From: Acidimicrobiaceae bacterium
Lineage (GTDB): Bacteria > Actinomycetota > Acidimicrobiia > Acidimicrobiales > Ilumatobacteraceae
NCBI GenBank assembly: GCA_020637235.1
Contig: JACJWG010000014.1
Location: 77,981-141,980 of the forward strand
Reading direction: 5' to 3'
Length of the DNA: 64,000 bases
Shown here: positions 53,808-62,842 of the stretch, in pieces
Numbering within the stretch: position 1 is the stretch's first letter
Layout: each line of letters starts with the position of its first letter
Made by a program: the position numbers and the translations under genes
Notes under the pieces: generated by a model
What the model saw: the letters and a program-made list of their open reading frames with translations, nothing else
Databases searched by the model: none
What the model was told of the DNA's origin: nothing

Positions 53808-54342
53808 GCAGCATCTCCTGCAGCTTGCGGACGGTGTTCCAGTTGCGCGACGTGCCACCGGGTGACCGCTGCTTCCGCCCGGCCTTCTCGAGCGCGACGG
53901 GCAGGGCGGCTCGACCCATGCCGTTCGGCAGGTAGAGATACAGGTCGCGGCCGGCGAGCGTGCAGGTCTCGGGCGCCACGGCGTCGAGGTCGACCGCGGC
54001 GATCGCCGCCTCGATCTCCGCCGACACCGCCGGGAAGAACACGACGTGCAGCTGCGTCCCCGAGGCCTGCGGGTACGGGTTGGCGGCCACGACCGAGTCG
54101 ATCTCGGCTGCGGAGCGGGTGACCGTGGGGACGTCGAAGCCCGCCGCCTCACCGATGCGAGTGCTCAGCCAGTCGTCGAGATCTGCCGGGCCCGACGGTG
54201 GCGTGAGCACGACGTTGCCGCTCTGGATGTAGGTGGCCACATCGTCGCACCCGTGCGCCGACAGGTGCGCCCGCAGTTCGGCCATCGACAGCCGCCGTCC
54301 TCCGACGTTCACCCCCCGCAACAGCGCGACGATCCGCTCCAC
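53800..54342 (-). CDS. DUF1697 domain protein
   Basis: A 180-residue protein that starts with the DUF1697 hallmark VALLRGVNVGGRR and continues MAELRAHLSAHGCDDVATYIQSGNVVL. The function is unknown. GTG 54342 is preceded by CAGACT with 6 nt between. It precedes the GNAT gene in the same transcript. Confidence 0.88.
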   Translation of the reverse strand: MERIVALLRGVNVGGRRLSMAELRAHLSAHGCDDVATYIQSGNVVLTPPSGPADLDDWLSTRIGEAAGFDVPTVTRSAAEIDSVVAANPYPQASGTQLHVVFFPAVSAEIEAAIAAVDLDAVAPETCTLAGRDLYLYLPNGMGRAALPVALEKAGRKQRSPGGTSRNWNTVRKLQEMLHG

Positions 54343-54367
54343 GGTCCCAGTCTGCCCGCGCCGACGA

Positions 54368-54751
54368 TCAGTCCGCCGACGCAACCCGCCGGACGACGTC
54401 GATCGCGTCGACGGCAGGGAATCCCAGGTGGCCGACCTCGGCCAGATAGCGAACTGCGGCCCGTTCGGCCATCTCCACCCGCCGGACCCGGTCGGTCTCG
54501 GGTGACGCCGACGCTGCGAGGACGAGCGTCCCACGTCGTCGATCGCCGACGACGAGTCCCTCGGACTCGAGCGCGGCGTACGCCTTGGCCACCGTGTTCT
54601 TGGCGAGACCGAGATCTGCGGCGAGCTGACGAACGGGCGGCAGGTGCTCGCCCGGCGACAGCTCCCCCGATCGGATCATCGCCGCCACCTGGGATCGCAC
54701 CTGCTCGAACGACGGCACCGGCGACGCGTCGTCGACGACGACCGCCCTCAC
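54368..54751 (-). CDS. GntR family regulator, YtrA type
   Basis: A 127-residue regulator: an N-terminal GntR winged helix (FEQVRSQVAAMIRSGELSPGEHLPPVRQLA) with a short helical dimerisation tail instead of a ligand domain. This is the YtrA subfamily, which usually controls a co-transcribed ABC transporter or membrane protein. GTG 54751 overlaps the stop of the membrane-protein gene upstream (GTGA). Confidence 0.9.
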   Translation of the reverse strand: MRAVVVDDASPVPSFEQVRSQVAAMIRSGELSPGEHLPPVRQLAADLGLAKNTVAKAYAALESEGLVVGDRRRGTLVLAASASPETDRVRRVEMAERAAVRYLAEVGHLGFPAVDAIDVVRRVASAD

Positions 54752-55566
54752 GACCGACTCCACCGCACCCGGGCGACGTTCCACGTCTCCTGCCGGGCCA
54801 CGTACCACCAGGCCGCGATCGCCAGCCACTGACCCATGCCGACGAGCAGCCCCAGCCATCCGAGGTCGAGGGCGAGCGCTGCGTGCGACGTGCCGAGGCC
54901 GGCAAGTGCCACCGATGCACCGACGAGATGGTGTGCGCTGTCGGCGCGCAGCGCGTCGTCGACCAATCGGTCGAGCCCGTCGGGCGCTCCCGGACGGTTG
55001 ACGAGGTGGCGCAGCCCCACGGTGACCGCAGCCGACCCACACAGCGCGACCGCCGGTCCGAGCCACGACCAGCGCCAGCCGAGATCGCGTGATTGCGTCG
55101 CCTGGACGGCGAACGCCACCGACACGGGCACCGACCATCCCACGACCGCCACCCATCGGGACGAGCAGTAGTCGCGCCAGTGGCGCGTCGCGAGGTGAGC
55201 GGCGCGGCGACCTCCGGGCGGACGCCGCGAAAGCAACTCGCCGACCACCGACCCGGCAGCCGCGAGCAGCCAGGGCGCGAACCGGTTGGCCGGTGTGGCG
55301 AAGTCGGCCGCACGATTGCGATCGATGACGTTCGCGTACATGGGGAGGGCAGACACCACCGTGCCGACGGCGAACCCGCACCAGCGCCACGCGCGAGCAC
55401 GTCGCAGCTGCGTGCGAAGCCACTCACGTCCGTGCTGGTCGACGGCGACGTCGTAACGGAGACACCAGCGGTCGAGCATCCGATCGGTGAACGGCCCGAG
55501 CCCGGACACGAAGATCAGCGAGCTGAGCCCGCCGAGGACGACGATCGAGAGCCAGTCTCCCAGCAC
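54748..55566 (-). CDS. membrane protein, unknown function, in operon with GntR regulator
   Basis: Not recognised. A 272-residue protein with about six hydrophobic segments (near residues 5-25, 60-80, 95-115, 140-160, 165-190 and 220-255) separated by arginine-rich loops. Genes paired with YtrA-type regulators often encode DUF1648/SdpI-like or ABC-2-like membrane proteins, but I cannot place this one. GTG 55566 is preceded by GACAAT with 6 nt between, overlapped by a 7+7 inverted repeat. Confidence 0.7.
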   Translation of the reverse strand: MLGDWLSIVVLGGLSSLIFVSGLGPFTDRMLDRWCLRYDVAVDQHGREWLRTQLRRARAWRWCGFAVGTVVSALPMYANVIDRNRAADFATPANRFAPWLLAAAGSVVGELLSRRPPGGRRAAHLATRHWRDYCSSRWVAVVGWSVPVSVAFAVQATQSRDLGWRWSWLGPAVALCGSAAVTVGLRHLVNRPGAPDGLDRLVDDALRADSAHHLVGASVALAGLGTSHAALALDLGWLGLLVGMGQWLAIAAWWYVARQETWNVARVRWSRS

Positions 55567-55573
55567 CCCGCGA

Positions 55574-55595
55574 TTGTCCCACAGTCAAGGGACAA
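55574..55595. promoter_or_regulatory. operator TTGTCCC-N8-GGGACAA upstream of membrane-protein/gntR operon
   Basis: A perfect 7+7 inverted repeat with an 8-bp spacer that overlaps the predicted -10 (GACAAT) of the operon. The geometry suits autoregulation by the GntR dimer encoded in the same operon. Confidence 0.65.
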
Positions 55596-55616
55596 AGTCC
55601 AGCAGCGGCGGTGCGA

Positions 55617-56072
55617 TCAGGCCGGGGACGCGACGAGGACGGGGATCGTGCGTTCGGTGCGCTGCTGGTACTCGCCGTAGTTCGAGAACACGGCGACCGC
55701 ACGCTGCCACCATTCGGCTCGTTCGTCGCCGTGCACCTCGCGCACCCGCACGCGGAACGGCTCGGGGCCGTCCTGCAACAGCACCTCGTCGGGATGGGCG
55801 ACGAGGTTGTGGTACCAGACCGGGTGCTTCGGCGCGCCGCCGTACGACGCCACGAACGCGTACTCGCCCCCGTGCTCCACACGCATGAGCGCGATCTTGC
55901 GCACCTTGCCACTTTGGGCGCCGCGCATCGTGACGACGACCACCGGGATACCGGTGTCGCGCAACGTGGCCGCCTCGGTGCCGCCGCTCGCCTCGTAGCG
56001 CTCGATCTGCTCGCGCACCCACTCGAGCGCGCTGGGCTCGTACTCGCCCGCCAGCGTCGGGATCTCGGTCAT
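55617..56072 (-). CDS. nitroreductase family deazaflavin-dependent oxidoreductase (DUF385, Ddn-like)
   Basis: A 151-residue split-barrel protein of the F420-dependent Ddn family. Diagnostic parts are VVVTMRGAQSGKVRKIALMRVEHGGEYAFVASYGG (shortened here) and HPVWYHNLVAHPDEV. It probably uses F420H2. The substrate is unknown. ATG 56072 overlaps the crotonase stop (ATGA). Confidence 0.92.
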   Translation of the reverse strand: MTEIPTLAGEYEPSALEWVREQIERYEASGGTEAATLRDTGIPVVVVTMRGAQSGKVRKIALMRVEHGGEYAFVASYGGAPKHPVWYHNLVAHPDEVLLQDGPEPFRVRVREVHGDERAEWWQRAVAVFSNYGEYQQRTERTIPVLVASPA

Positions 56073-56911
56073 GCGTCGACGAAGTTGGCGGCGCGCTTTT
56101 CGAAGTTCGACATCACGGCCTCCACCTGGTTGGGCTTGCCGATCAGCGAACCGATGATCCGTCGCTCGGCCTCGAACTGCGACGCGGCGTGCTCGTGGAG
56201 CAGACCGTTGATCAGCTGCTTCGCCCCGCGCACCGCATCGGGGCTGCGGCCGGCGATCTCGGCCGCCATCGCCATCGCGTCGTCGTACGGTGTGTCGCTC
56301 AGCTTGGTGGCCAGACCGATCGCGTGTGCCTCGCGCCCGTCGAACACGCGGGCGGTGAACACGAGCTCCTTCGCGATGTCGGCCCGAACCAGCTGCGACA
56401 GCATCAGCGTGCCGGTCATGTCGGGCACGAGCCCCCAGTGCACCTCGCGCACACTCAGCTGCGTGTCGGGGTGCACGATCCGGATGTCGGCACCGAGGGC
56501 GATCTGGATGCCACCGCCGAGCGCATGACCGTGCACCGCGGCGATCACGGGCACCGGCAGCTCCTGCCACACCCAGCACACCTGCTGGCCGAGATGGGTG
56601 ATGCGGCCCGGCGCCATCGACCCCGGGTTGCCGCCGTCGCCGTTGCCGGCCTCACCGTTGCCGCCGCCGTTGCCGCCGCCGGCCATCGCGGTGAAGCTCG
56701 AGAAGTCGAGCCCGGCGCAGAACGACGAACCCTCCCCCGAGAGCACCACGACGCGCACCCCGGGTTCGGACTTGAGCCGCTCGCCGGCTTCGGCGAGGGC
56801 GGAGAACATCGCACCGTCGAGCGCGTTGCGCTTGTCGGCACGGATCATCTTCACGTCGGCGATGCCGTGCGAGATCGAGATGTGGACGCGGCCTGCGAGC
56901 TTGTCGGACAT
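56069..56911 (-). CDS. enoyl-CoA hydratase/isomerase family (crotonase) protein
   Basis: A 280-residue crotonase-fold protein. The oxyanion segments are SSFCAGLDFSSF and HGHALGGGIQIALGADIR, with VHWGLVPDMTGTLML, where an acid equivalent to the second catalytic Glu is Asp. A glycine/asparagine-rich insert (GGGNGGGNG, near residue 75) is unusual. Likely acts in beta-oxidation or a related CoA pathway. ATG 56911. Confidence 0.9.
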   Translation of the reverse strand: MSDKLAGRVHISISHGIADVKMIRADKRNALDGAMFSALAEAGERLKSEPGVRVVVLSGEGSSFCAGLDFSSFTAMAGGGNGGGNGEAGNGDGGNPGSMAPGRITHLGQQVCWVWQELPVPVIAAVHGHALGGGIQIALGADIRIVHPDTQLSVREVHWGLVPDMTGTLMLSQLVRADIAKELVFTARVFDGREAHAIGLATKLSDTPYDDAMAMAAEIAGRSPDAVRGAKQLINGLLHEHAASQFEAERRIIGSLIGKPNQVEAVMSNFEKRAANFVDA

Positions 56912-56928
56912 GGCCGCAGTCTGCCAGG

Positions 56929-57747
56929 TCAGCCCTTCACGGCTCGCAGCGTGTACGTGCACGGCAGGCGCGCCGGCTGCTCGCGCAGTCGGAACTCGCC
57001 GTCGTCGCCTTCCACCATCGCATCACCCGCCACGTTCCAGGGCACCGAGTCGTGCTCGTCGAAACCGGTGATCTGCATGCCGGCGTCCCACAGGGCGTTG
57101 AAGATCTCGGCGAGTCCGTGGTTGAAGTGCACGATGTCGGGCGACTCGAGCGGCCCGCTCTGCTCGGTGTACGTCTCCTCCTCCGAGAAGCGGGTGCCGC
57201 CGTCCACCTCGAAGTACGGGTACTCGATCACGAGCAGCTGGTCCTCACGAGGGTCGCACAGCGACCACGCGACCGGGTGTCCCTCGCGGATGAACAGCCG
57301 CCCGCCGGGACGGAGCAACGCCGCCACCACGCCGGCCCAACGGCGCACGTCGGGCAGCCAGCAGAGCGCGCCGATGCCGGTGTACACCAGGTCGAACCGC
57401 TCGCGCCCGAGCACGTCGGGTGCGGTGTACACGTCGCTGCACACGTACTCGATCGACTGTCCGCAGTCGGCCGCCAAGCGGCGGGCCACCTCGAGCGCCG
57501 GTTCGGAGAAGTCGAGGCCGGTGAGGTGCGCGCCGAGGCGAGCGAGGGACAGGGTGTCGGTGCCGATGTGGCACTGCAGGTGCACGGCATCGAGCCCGGC
57601 GATGTCGCCGAGCCGGGGTCGGTCGAAGCGCACCACGCCCGACAGCGACGACGGGTCGGTGCGATACCGGTCGAGGTCGTACCCGATCTCGTGGTGCGGC
57701 ACCCGCGAGTTCCAGTTCGCGAGGTTGGTGGCCAGGTAGTCGCTCAT
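56929..57747 (-). CDS. class I SAM-dependent methyltransferase
   Basis: A 272-residue methyltransferase. SAM-binding motif I reads HLQCHIGTDTLSLARLGA, typical of a family of actinobacterial methyltransferases, with the acidic motif LDFSEPAL. The substrate is unknown. The start at ATG 57747 is clear. It lies 17 bp upstream of the crotonase gene on the same strand. Confidence 0.88.
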   Translation of the reverse strand: MSDYLATNLANWNSRVPHHEIGYDLDRYRTDPSSLSGVVRFDRPRLGDIAGLDAVHLQCHIGTDTLSLARLGAHLTGLDFSEPALEVARRLAADCGQSIEYVCSDVYTAPDVLGRERFDLVYTGIGALCWLPDVRRWAGVVAALLRPGGRLFIREGHPVAWSLCDPREDQLLVIEYPYFEVDGGTRFSEEETYTEQSGPLESPDIVHFNHGLAEIFNALWDAGMQITGFDEHDSVPWNVAGDAMVEGDDGEFRLREQPARLPCTYTLRAVKG

Positions 57748-57785
57748 GCCGACAGCCTCGCGCCCGGCCCGCGACCGAGCGTCCG

Positions 57786-58367
57786 CTATTTGCGCAGCGG
57801 CCGGCCCATCGAGTCGGGCACCTTGTCCATCGCGATGCGGATGACGTCGACGATCGCCCAGATGCCACAGCCCCCGAGGGTGAGCAGCTTCAGCACTCCG
57901 AGGCCGGTGTTGCCGAGGTAGAACTGGTCCACACCGAGCGAGCCGAGCAACACCGACAGGATCAGGGCGGTCGTCCAGTCCTTGTCGGAGTACACACCCG
58001 GCAACTGCGACAGCGGGAACCACCCGCCGCTCGTCCCGCGCACGAGGGTGGCGGCGGTGACCTGCTTCGCGATCGCCATCGCCTGGAGCTGGGCCATCGG
58101 GTACGGACCCGACTCCTGGCCGAGGACGTTCACCCAGAACGAATCGCCCATCGGCGATGGGCCGGCGCCGAACCCGGTCGACGCTCCGAAGCCCGGTGCC
58201 GCACCGAATCCGGGCGCCGCGCCCGGCGCACCGAATCCGGCCGACGGGGCGGCCTGGCGGTGCTCGGTCCAGCGCACCCCGTCCCAGTACCGCAGCCCGC
58301 CGGGTTGCTCGGGATCGGGGAACCAGCCCGCCCCGGGAGTGCCTGCATCGGACGCCTGGCCTGACAT
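57786..58367 (-). CDS. DUF2510-GYF-TM2 domain membrane protein
   Basis: A 193-residue protein. Residues of about 12-33 are DUF2510 (AGWFPDPEQPGGLRYWDGVRW). A GFGA-rich linker follows, then a GYF_2 domain (FWVNVLGQESGPYPMAQL) and two TM2 helices (about 133-180) with a DQFYLGNTGLG loop. The role is unknown. ATG 58367 is preceded by TACGCT (minus strand, 58381-58376) with 8 nt between, a leaderless-type start. Confidence 0.85.
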   Translation of the reverse strand: MSGQASDAGTPGAGWFPDPEQPGGLRYWDGVRWTEHRQAAPSAGFGAPGAAPGFGAAPGFGASTGFGAGPSPMGDSFWVNVLGQESGPYPMAQLQAMAIAKQVTAATLVRGTSGGWFPLSQLPGVYSDKDWTTALILSVLLGSLGVDQFYLGNTGLGVLKLLTLGGCGIWAIVDVIRIAMDKVPDSMGRPLRK

Positions 58368-58434
58368 GGGCGCAGAGCGTACTCGCACCCGCTTCGCGGC
58401 GACGCCGCACCGGACGGAATGCCACACTCGACAC

Positions 58435-59085
58435 GTGACCAAGCTCAACCTCTCCGCCGACGACGTCCTCACCACCACCCGCGCCGTGCGCAAGCGGCTC
58501 GACCTCGAGCGGCCGGTCGAGCGGGAGGTGATCGAGGAGTGCCTGCAGATCGCGTTGCAGGCGCCCACCGGTTCGAACAGCCAGGGATGGCAGTGGCTGA
58601 TGGTGGCCGACCCCGAGCTGAAGCAGGGCCTCGCCGACATCTACGCGCAGAACTTCGCGGTGTACGCCAACGCCCCACGCTCGAACGACTACGCGCCCGG
58701 CGACCTGCGCCACGAGCAGCGCGACCGGGTGACCGAATCGGCGGTGTACCTGACCGAGAACTTCCACCGGGTGCCGGTGATCATGGTGCCCTGCATCGAG
58801 GGCGACCTGAACAAGGTGCCGACCTTCGTCGGCGCGTCGCAATGGGGGTCGTTGTTGCCGGCGGTGTGGAGTTTCATGCTCGCCGCCCGCGAGCGAGGTC
58901 TCGGTACCGCCTGGACCACGATCCACCTCATCGGCGACGGGGAGCGGCGGGCCAAGGAGTTGCTCGGCATCCCCGACGGCTTCACCCAGGCCGGCATGTT
59001 CCCGATCGCGTACACGATCGGCACCGACTTCCAGCCGGCGAAGCGGCTGCCCCTCGAGCCGATCCTGCACTGGGACCGTTGGTGA
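58435..59085 (+). CDS. nitroreductase family protein
   Basis: A 216-residue FMN-dependent reductase of the NfsA/NfnB fold: TTRAVRKRLDLERPV at the N-terminus, QAPTGSNSQGWQWL for FMN binding, then RGLGTAWTTIHL. The substrate is unknown. GTG 58435; its stop overlaps the comB start. Confidence 0.9.
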   Translation: MTKLNLSADDVLTTTRAVRKRLDLERPVEREVIEECLQIALQAPTGSNSQGWQWLMVADPELKQGLADIYAQNFAVYANAPRSNDYAPGDLRHEQRDRVTESAVYLTENFHRVPVIMVPCIEGDLNKVPTFVGASQWGSLLPAVWSFMLAARERGLGTAWTTIHLIGDGERRAKELLGIPDGFTQAGMFPIAYTIGTDFQPAKRLPLEPILHWDRW

Positions 59086-59897
59086 CCGAGGTGGTCGCCG
59101 AACTGCACGACGAACGCGAGACCGCCGGCGGGCGCGGCTCGCAGTTCTGCGACCAGACGCGACACACGTATCGATTCGACTGGGGCCCGAACGGGTTGCG
59201 CACACTGGCGCCGGTGAGCGACGTCGTCGTGATCGTCGACGTGTTGCGCTTCACCTCTGCGGTGAGCGCCGCCGTGGAGAGCGGGTGCACCGTGTTCCCC
59301 TACCGGTGGGCCGACGACGGTGCCGCGGCGTACGCAGCCGCGCGCGGCGCGGTGCTCGCAGGGCGCCGGGAGACGGGCGAGCTGTCGCTGTCACCCACCG
59401 ACCTGCTCGCGCTGGACGAACCCGTGCGGCTGGTGCTGCCCTCCCCCAACGGCTCGGCGCTCAGCTTCGCGGCGCGCGACCACGGTGCTCGTCACGTCCT
59501 CGCCGGCTGTCTCCGCAATGCCACGGCGACCGCCCGAGCGGCTCGCCGGCTGGCGGGCGACGGCGGGTCGGTCGCCGTGATCGCCGCCGGCGAACGCTGG
59601 CACGGGGCCACCGGTCCGCTGCGCCCGGCGGTCGAGGACCTGCTCGGCGCCGGCGCGATCCTCGCCGCGCTCGACCCGGCCGCCGCCGTCGCAGCGCCCG
59701 CCTGTTCACCCGAGGCGGCGGCGGCACGGGCGGCGTTCGTGGCCGCCCGGCCCCGCGTGCACGACGCCCTCGTCGGCTGCGCATCGGGGCGCGAGCTGCT
59801 CGAGCGCGGCTGGGATGACGACGTCGCCACCTGCGCGGCGCACGATGTCACCGACGTCGTCGCGCACCTCGTCGACGACGCGTTCCGGCGGGCCTGA
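59082..59897 (+). CDS. comB: 2-phosphosulfolactate phosphatase family protein (ComB)
   Basis: A 271-residue protein of the ComB family. Diagnostic segments are VVIVDVLRFTSAVSAAVESG and SPNGSALSFAA. The named enzyme releases phosphate from 2-phosphosulfolactate in coenzyme M synthesis. In actinobacteria without methanogenic pathways the true substrate is uncertain. GTG 59082 overlaps the nitroreductase stop. Confidence 0.88.
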   Translation: MTEVVAELHDERETAGGRGSQFCDQTRHTYRFDWGPNGLRTLAPVSDVVVIVDVLRFTSAVSAAVESGCTVFPYRWADDGAAAYAAARGAVLAGRRETGELSLSPTDLLALDEPVRLVLPSPNGSALSFAARDHGARHVLAGCLRNATATARAARRLAGDGGSVAVIAAGERWHGATGPLRPAVEDLLGAGAILAALDPAAAVAAPACSPEAAAARAAFVAARPRVHDALVGCASGRELLERGWDDDVATCAAHDVTDVVAHLVDDAFRRA

Positions 59898-59926
59898 ACG
59901 CCCCAGTCCCGACGGTCCGGCCTCGC

Positions 59927-60907
59927 TCAGCTGCCGGGGTCGGGCACGACCGCGTGCACCTCGGCGCTCTGCTGGACGGCGACGTTCATCCGCCGCAGTT
60001 CGAGCGCGATGCGCCGACGCAGCTCACGAGCCACCTTGAACTGCTGTGCCGGCAGCGTGCGACCGACCACCCGCATGTGCACGCTGTCGGCGTCGAGGTC
60101 GTCGAGCCCCGACACCTTCGGCGCCTCCAGCACGATCGACGCCCACTTCGGCTCCGCCGCCATCGCGTCGCCGACAGCATCGAGGCGCGCCGCCACTTCG
60201 TCGAGGTCGACGTCGCGGCCGAGCGGCACCTTGATCAGCACCCGCGCCCAATCACGAGACGCGTTCACGCTCTGACGCAACTCGCCGTTCGCGATCGTGA
60301 CGAGATCACCTTCGAAGGTGCGCAACTTGGTGACCCGCAACGTCATCTCCTCCACGTGACCCTCGACCCAACCGACGCCCATCAGCGGCCCGACTCGCAC
60401 CAGGTCACCGACACCGAACTGGCGCTCGCTGAGGATGAAGATGCCGGCCAGCACGTCGCCGACGATCTGCTGCGCGCCGAATCCCAACCCGGCACCGATC
60501 ACCGAGGCGAGCGGCACGAGCGCCGACGACGGGAGCTCGAGCTCGATCAACACCCAGATGACGGCCAGGAAGACGATCGAGAAGTTCAGCGCCCAGCGCA
60601 TCGCGCCGATCAGCGCCTGCTGGTGCGCACCGACGGTGCTGGTGCGGGGATCGGACGCGAGTTGCTGCTGGCGTCGGAAGCGTCGGGCCTGTCGCCGGGC
60701 GATCAGGCTGATCACCTTCGTGATCACGAGCGCGGCGACGACGATGACGAGGATCCGCAGCCCGGTGCTCTGCAGCCAGTCGATCACCCGGTCCGACCAG
60801 ATGTTCGCCTGGTCGGGCAACGACAGCTCCTCCTCCTGCCCGAGACGCCCGAGCACCAGGTGGTCCCGACCGGGGCGCGCGTCGACGACGATCCTGCGTG
60901 CGGTCAT
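59927..60907 (-). CDS. mechanosensitive ion channel family protein (MscS-like)
   Basis: A 326-residue membrane channel. Three hydrophobic helices (about 45-65, 102-125 and 130-152) lead into the pore segment VIGAGLGFGAQQIVGDVLAGIFIL, shortened here, followed by the MscS beta domain and C-terminal cage. It would open under membrane tension to release solutes. ATG 60907 or ATG 60916 could be the start, a difference of three residues. Convergent with comB. Confidence 0.93.
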   Translation of the reverse strand: MTARRIVVDARPGRDHLVLGRLGQEEELSLPDQANIWSDRVIDWLQSTGLRILVIVVAALVITKVISLIARRQARRFRRQQQLASDPRTSTVGAHQQALIGAMRWALNFSIVFLAVIWVLIELELPSSALVPLASVIGAGLGFGAQQIVGDVLAGIFILSERQFGVGDLVRVGPLMGVGWVEGHVEEMTLRVTKLRTFEGDLVTIANGELRQSVNASRDWARVLIKVPLGRDVDLDEVAARLDAVGDAMAAEPKWASIVLEAPKVSGLDDLDADSVHMRVVGRTLPAQQFKVARELRRRIALELRRMNVAVQQSAEVHAVVPDPGS

Positions 60908-60950
60908 GCCCGCCATTGTGGCCCGTCGACCCGTACGTGCGCGCTCGCAC

Positions 60951-61685
60951 TCACTCCACCAGGCGGAGTCCCACCGGCAGCACGCTCGGCTCGGCCGTCG
61001 GCAACTCGACGACGAACTCGGTGCGGCGCGCCGGGAACACGTGCTCGCTCATCAGCACCGGGCGTCCGTGCACGTCGGTGGTGATCCGCTCGCAACGCAG
61101 CACCGGGCTGGCCGGCGGGATGCCGAGCAAGCCCGCCTCGGTGCCCTGCGCGGAGTCGGCGCCGATGGTCTGGGTGGCACCGCGGATCGCGACGCCGAGC
61201 AGTTCGTAGAAGGGATGCTGCTCGACGTCGTGGCGGCTGAGATGCTGGCCGAGCTCGGCCGGGCACCACACCGTGACGACGGCGAACGGCTGACCGTCGG
61301 CGAGATTCAACCGTTTCACGCGCAGCACCTGCTCGCAGCCGAGCACCTTCGCCACCCGTCTCGGCGCGGCACGGAACTCGAACTCGACCACCTGCCGCTG
61401 TGGCGTGATGCCACGCTGGGCGAGCTGGTCCTCGATCGTGCTCAGCTCGTCGAGGTGCTGACGGAGCGGCTCACCGGCCACGTACCACCCGAAGCCCTGC
61501 CGCGAGTCGACGAGCCCTTCGTCACGCAGGATCTCGAGCGCGCGACGCACCGTCACCCGGCTGACGGCGAACTCGGTCGACAGGTCGGCCTCGCTCGGGA
61601 GCACCTCACCGGCACCGACGGCGGCCAGCCGATCGCGCAACTCGTCGGCGATCTGCTGGTACCGGATCGTCCTCACCTGTGTCAC
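60951..61685 (-). CDS. GntR family regulator with UTRA domain
   Basis: A 244-residue regulator: an N-terminal GntR winged helix (YQQIADELRDRL, then VSRVTVRRALEILRDEGLV) and a C-terminal UTRA effector domain from about residue 85. The HutC subfamily senses small metabolites. It is 41 bp downstream of a GHMP kinase gene and probably controls it. GTG 61685. Confidence 0.93.
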   Translation of the reverse strand: MTQVRTIRYQQIADELRDRLAAVGAGEVLPSEADLSTEFAVSRVTVRRALEILRDEGLVDSRQGFGWYVAGEPLRQHLDELSTIEDQLAQRGITPQRQVVEFEFRAAPRRVAKVLGCEQVLRVKRLNLADGQPFAVVTVWCPAELGQHLSRHDVEQHPFYELLGVAIRGATQTIGADSAQGTEAGLLGIPPASPVLRCERITTDVHGRPVLMSEHVFPARRTEFVVELPTAEPSVLPVGLRLVE

Positions 61686-61726
61686 CCTGCCCCTCGTGCG
61701 CTCGCGCCGCTCGGCCGTCGTGCCGC

Positions 61727-62824
61727 TCAGCCCGTGGGGCCGGCTTCGTCGCGCGGATCGGCCACGGCGAGCTCGGTGGTCACCCCGGGCGGGGCGATCG
61801 CCGCATCGACGATACGCCAGCCGTCACGAGCGCTGACGGCATGCACGAACGCCGCGTCGTCGTCGGGATCGGCCGGACCGAGCACCACCATCGAGCCGCC
61901 GTTCCCGCCCGAGCCGTTCACCTTCCACCCCCGCGCGCCGTGCTGTTGTGCGAGCGACTCGAGCTCGTGGGCGTCCGGACCGACGAGGTCGGGGTGCAAC
62001 CCGGCGATGGCGTCGTGAGCGGTGACGAGCGACATGCCGTAGGCGTCGAGGTCGCCCGAGCGCAGCGAGGTCGCGGCCCGGTCGGCGGCGACGCGCATCA
62101 GGTCGAGCTCACGTTCGCCGGCACCGGCGTCGAGCCGGGCGATCACCTCGTCGTGCAGCGCGGACGAGGCGTGCGGCGAGGCGAAGGCCACCGTGTGGAG
62201 ACCGACGCGGAGCTCGCCGAGCGCCGACGGGGGCACCACCACCGATTCGCGTCGCACCGTCGGGTACCGCACGTCGAGCCGGCTGATCCCGCCCCACGCC
62301 GCAGCGGCGTGGTCCTGGATGCCGGACTGCTTGCCGGTGCGGGTCTCGTGGTGGTGCGCGAGTGCGGCCACCTCACCGGGATCGAGCGGGTCGCCGATCG
62401 CAGCGGACAGCGCGGCGACGAGCGCCACCATCACCGACGCCGAACTGCCGAGTCCGGCGCCGGCGAGTCCGGTGTCGGCGATGTCGACCTCGACGAAGCC
62501 GGGGATGTCGAACGAGTCGATCGCGGCCTCGATGATCGGGTGACGGCCGGGCAGCTTCATCGCCTCGAACTGGTAGTCGTCGCCGGTGAGGCGCACCACC
62601 AGCCGGACGACCCGCTCGCTCCCCGGCTGCGCGGCGACGCGCACCTCGGCGCGGTGATCGAACGCGATGTTGCACACGACCCCCTCGCGGGCGAACCAGG
62701 TGTCGGTCCAGCCGCCGACGTCGGCGATCCGCGACGGTGCGCTCGACCGGACGAGGATCACGGGCGCGCGCCGCAGCCGAGCGGTGGGTGAGGTGGTGTC
62801 GAGAGGATTGTTCAGGGGGTCCAC
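61727..62824 (-). CDS. GHMP family sugar kinase
   Basis: A 365-residue GHMP kinase. The N-terminal APSRIADVGGWTDT resembles fucokinase and HddA-type heptose kinases. The ATP loop is GLGSSASVMVAL, and motif 3 is GGNGGSMVVL. The substrate is probably a sugar or sugar phosphate, possibly fucose-like, but this is not certain. It is the first gene of a kinase-gntR pair and is divergent from aconitase across 135 bp. GTG 62824. Confidence 0.87.
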   Translation of the reverse strand: MDPLNNPLDTTSPTARLRRAPVILVRSSAPSRIADVGGWTDTWFAREGVVCNIAFDHRAEVRVAAQPGSERVVRLVVRLTGDDYQFEAMKLPGRHPIIEAAIDSFDIPGFVEVDIADTGLAGAGLGSSASVMVALVAALSAAIGDPLDPGEVAALAHHHETRTGKQSGIQDHAAAAWGGISRLDVRYPTVRRESVVVPPSALGELRVGLHTVAFASPHASSALHDEVIARLDAGAGERELDLMRVAADRAATSLRSGDLDAYGMSLVTAHDAIAGLHPDLVGPDAHELESLAQQHGARGWKVNGSGGNGGSMVVLGPADPDDDAAFVHAVSARDGWRIVDAAIAPPGVTTELAVADPRDEAGPTG

Positions 62825-62830
62825 TTGTAT

Positions 62831-62842
62831 TAGAGTTGTCTA
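62831..62842. promoter_or_regulatory. operator-like palindrome TAGA-N4-TCTA
   Basis: A 4+4 inverted repeat in an AT-rich patch directly upstream of the GHMP kinase start. Such motifs occur among GntR/HutC-family sites, so it is a candidate binding site for the adjacent regulator. Confidence 0.45.
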
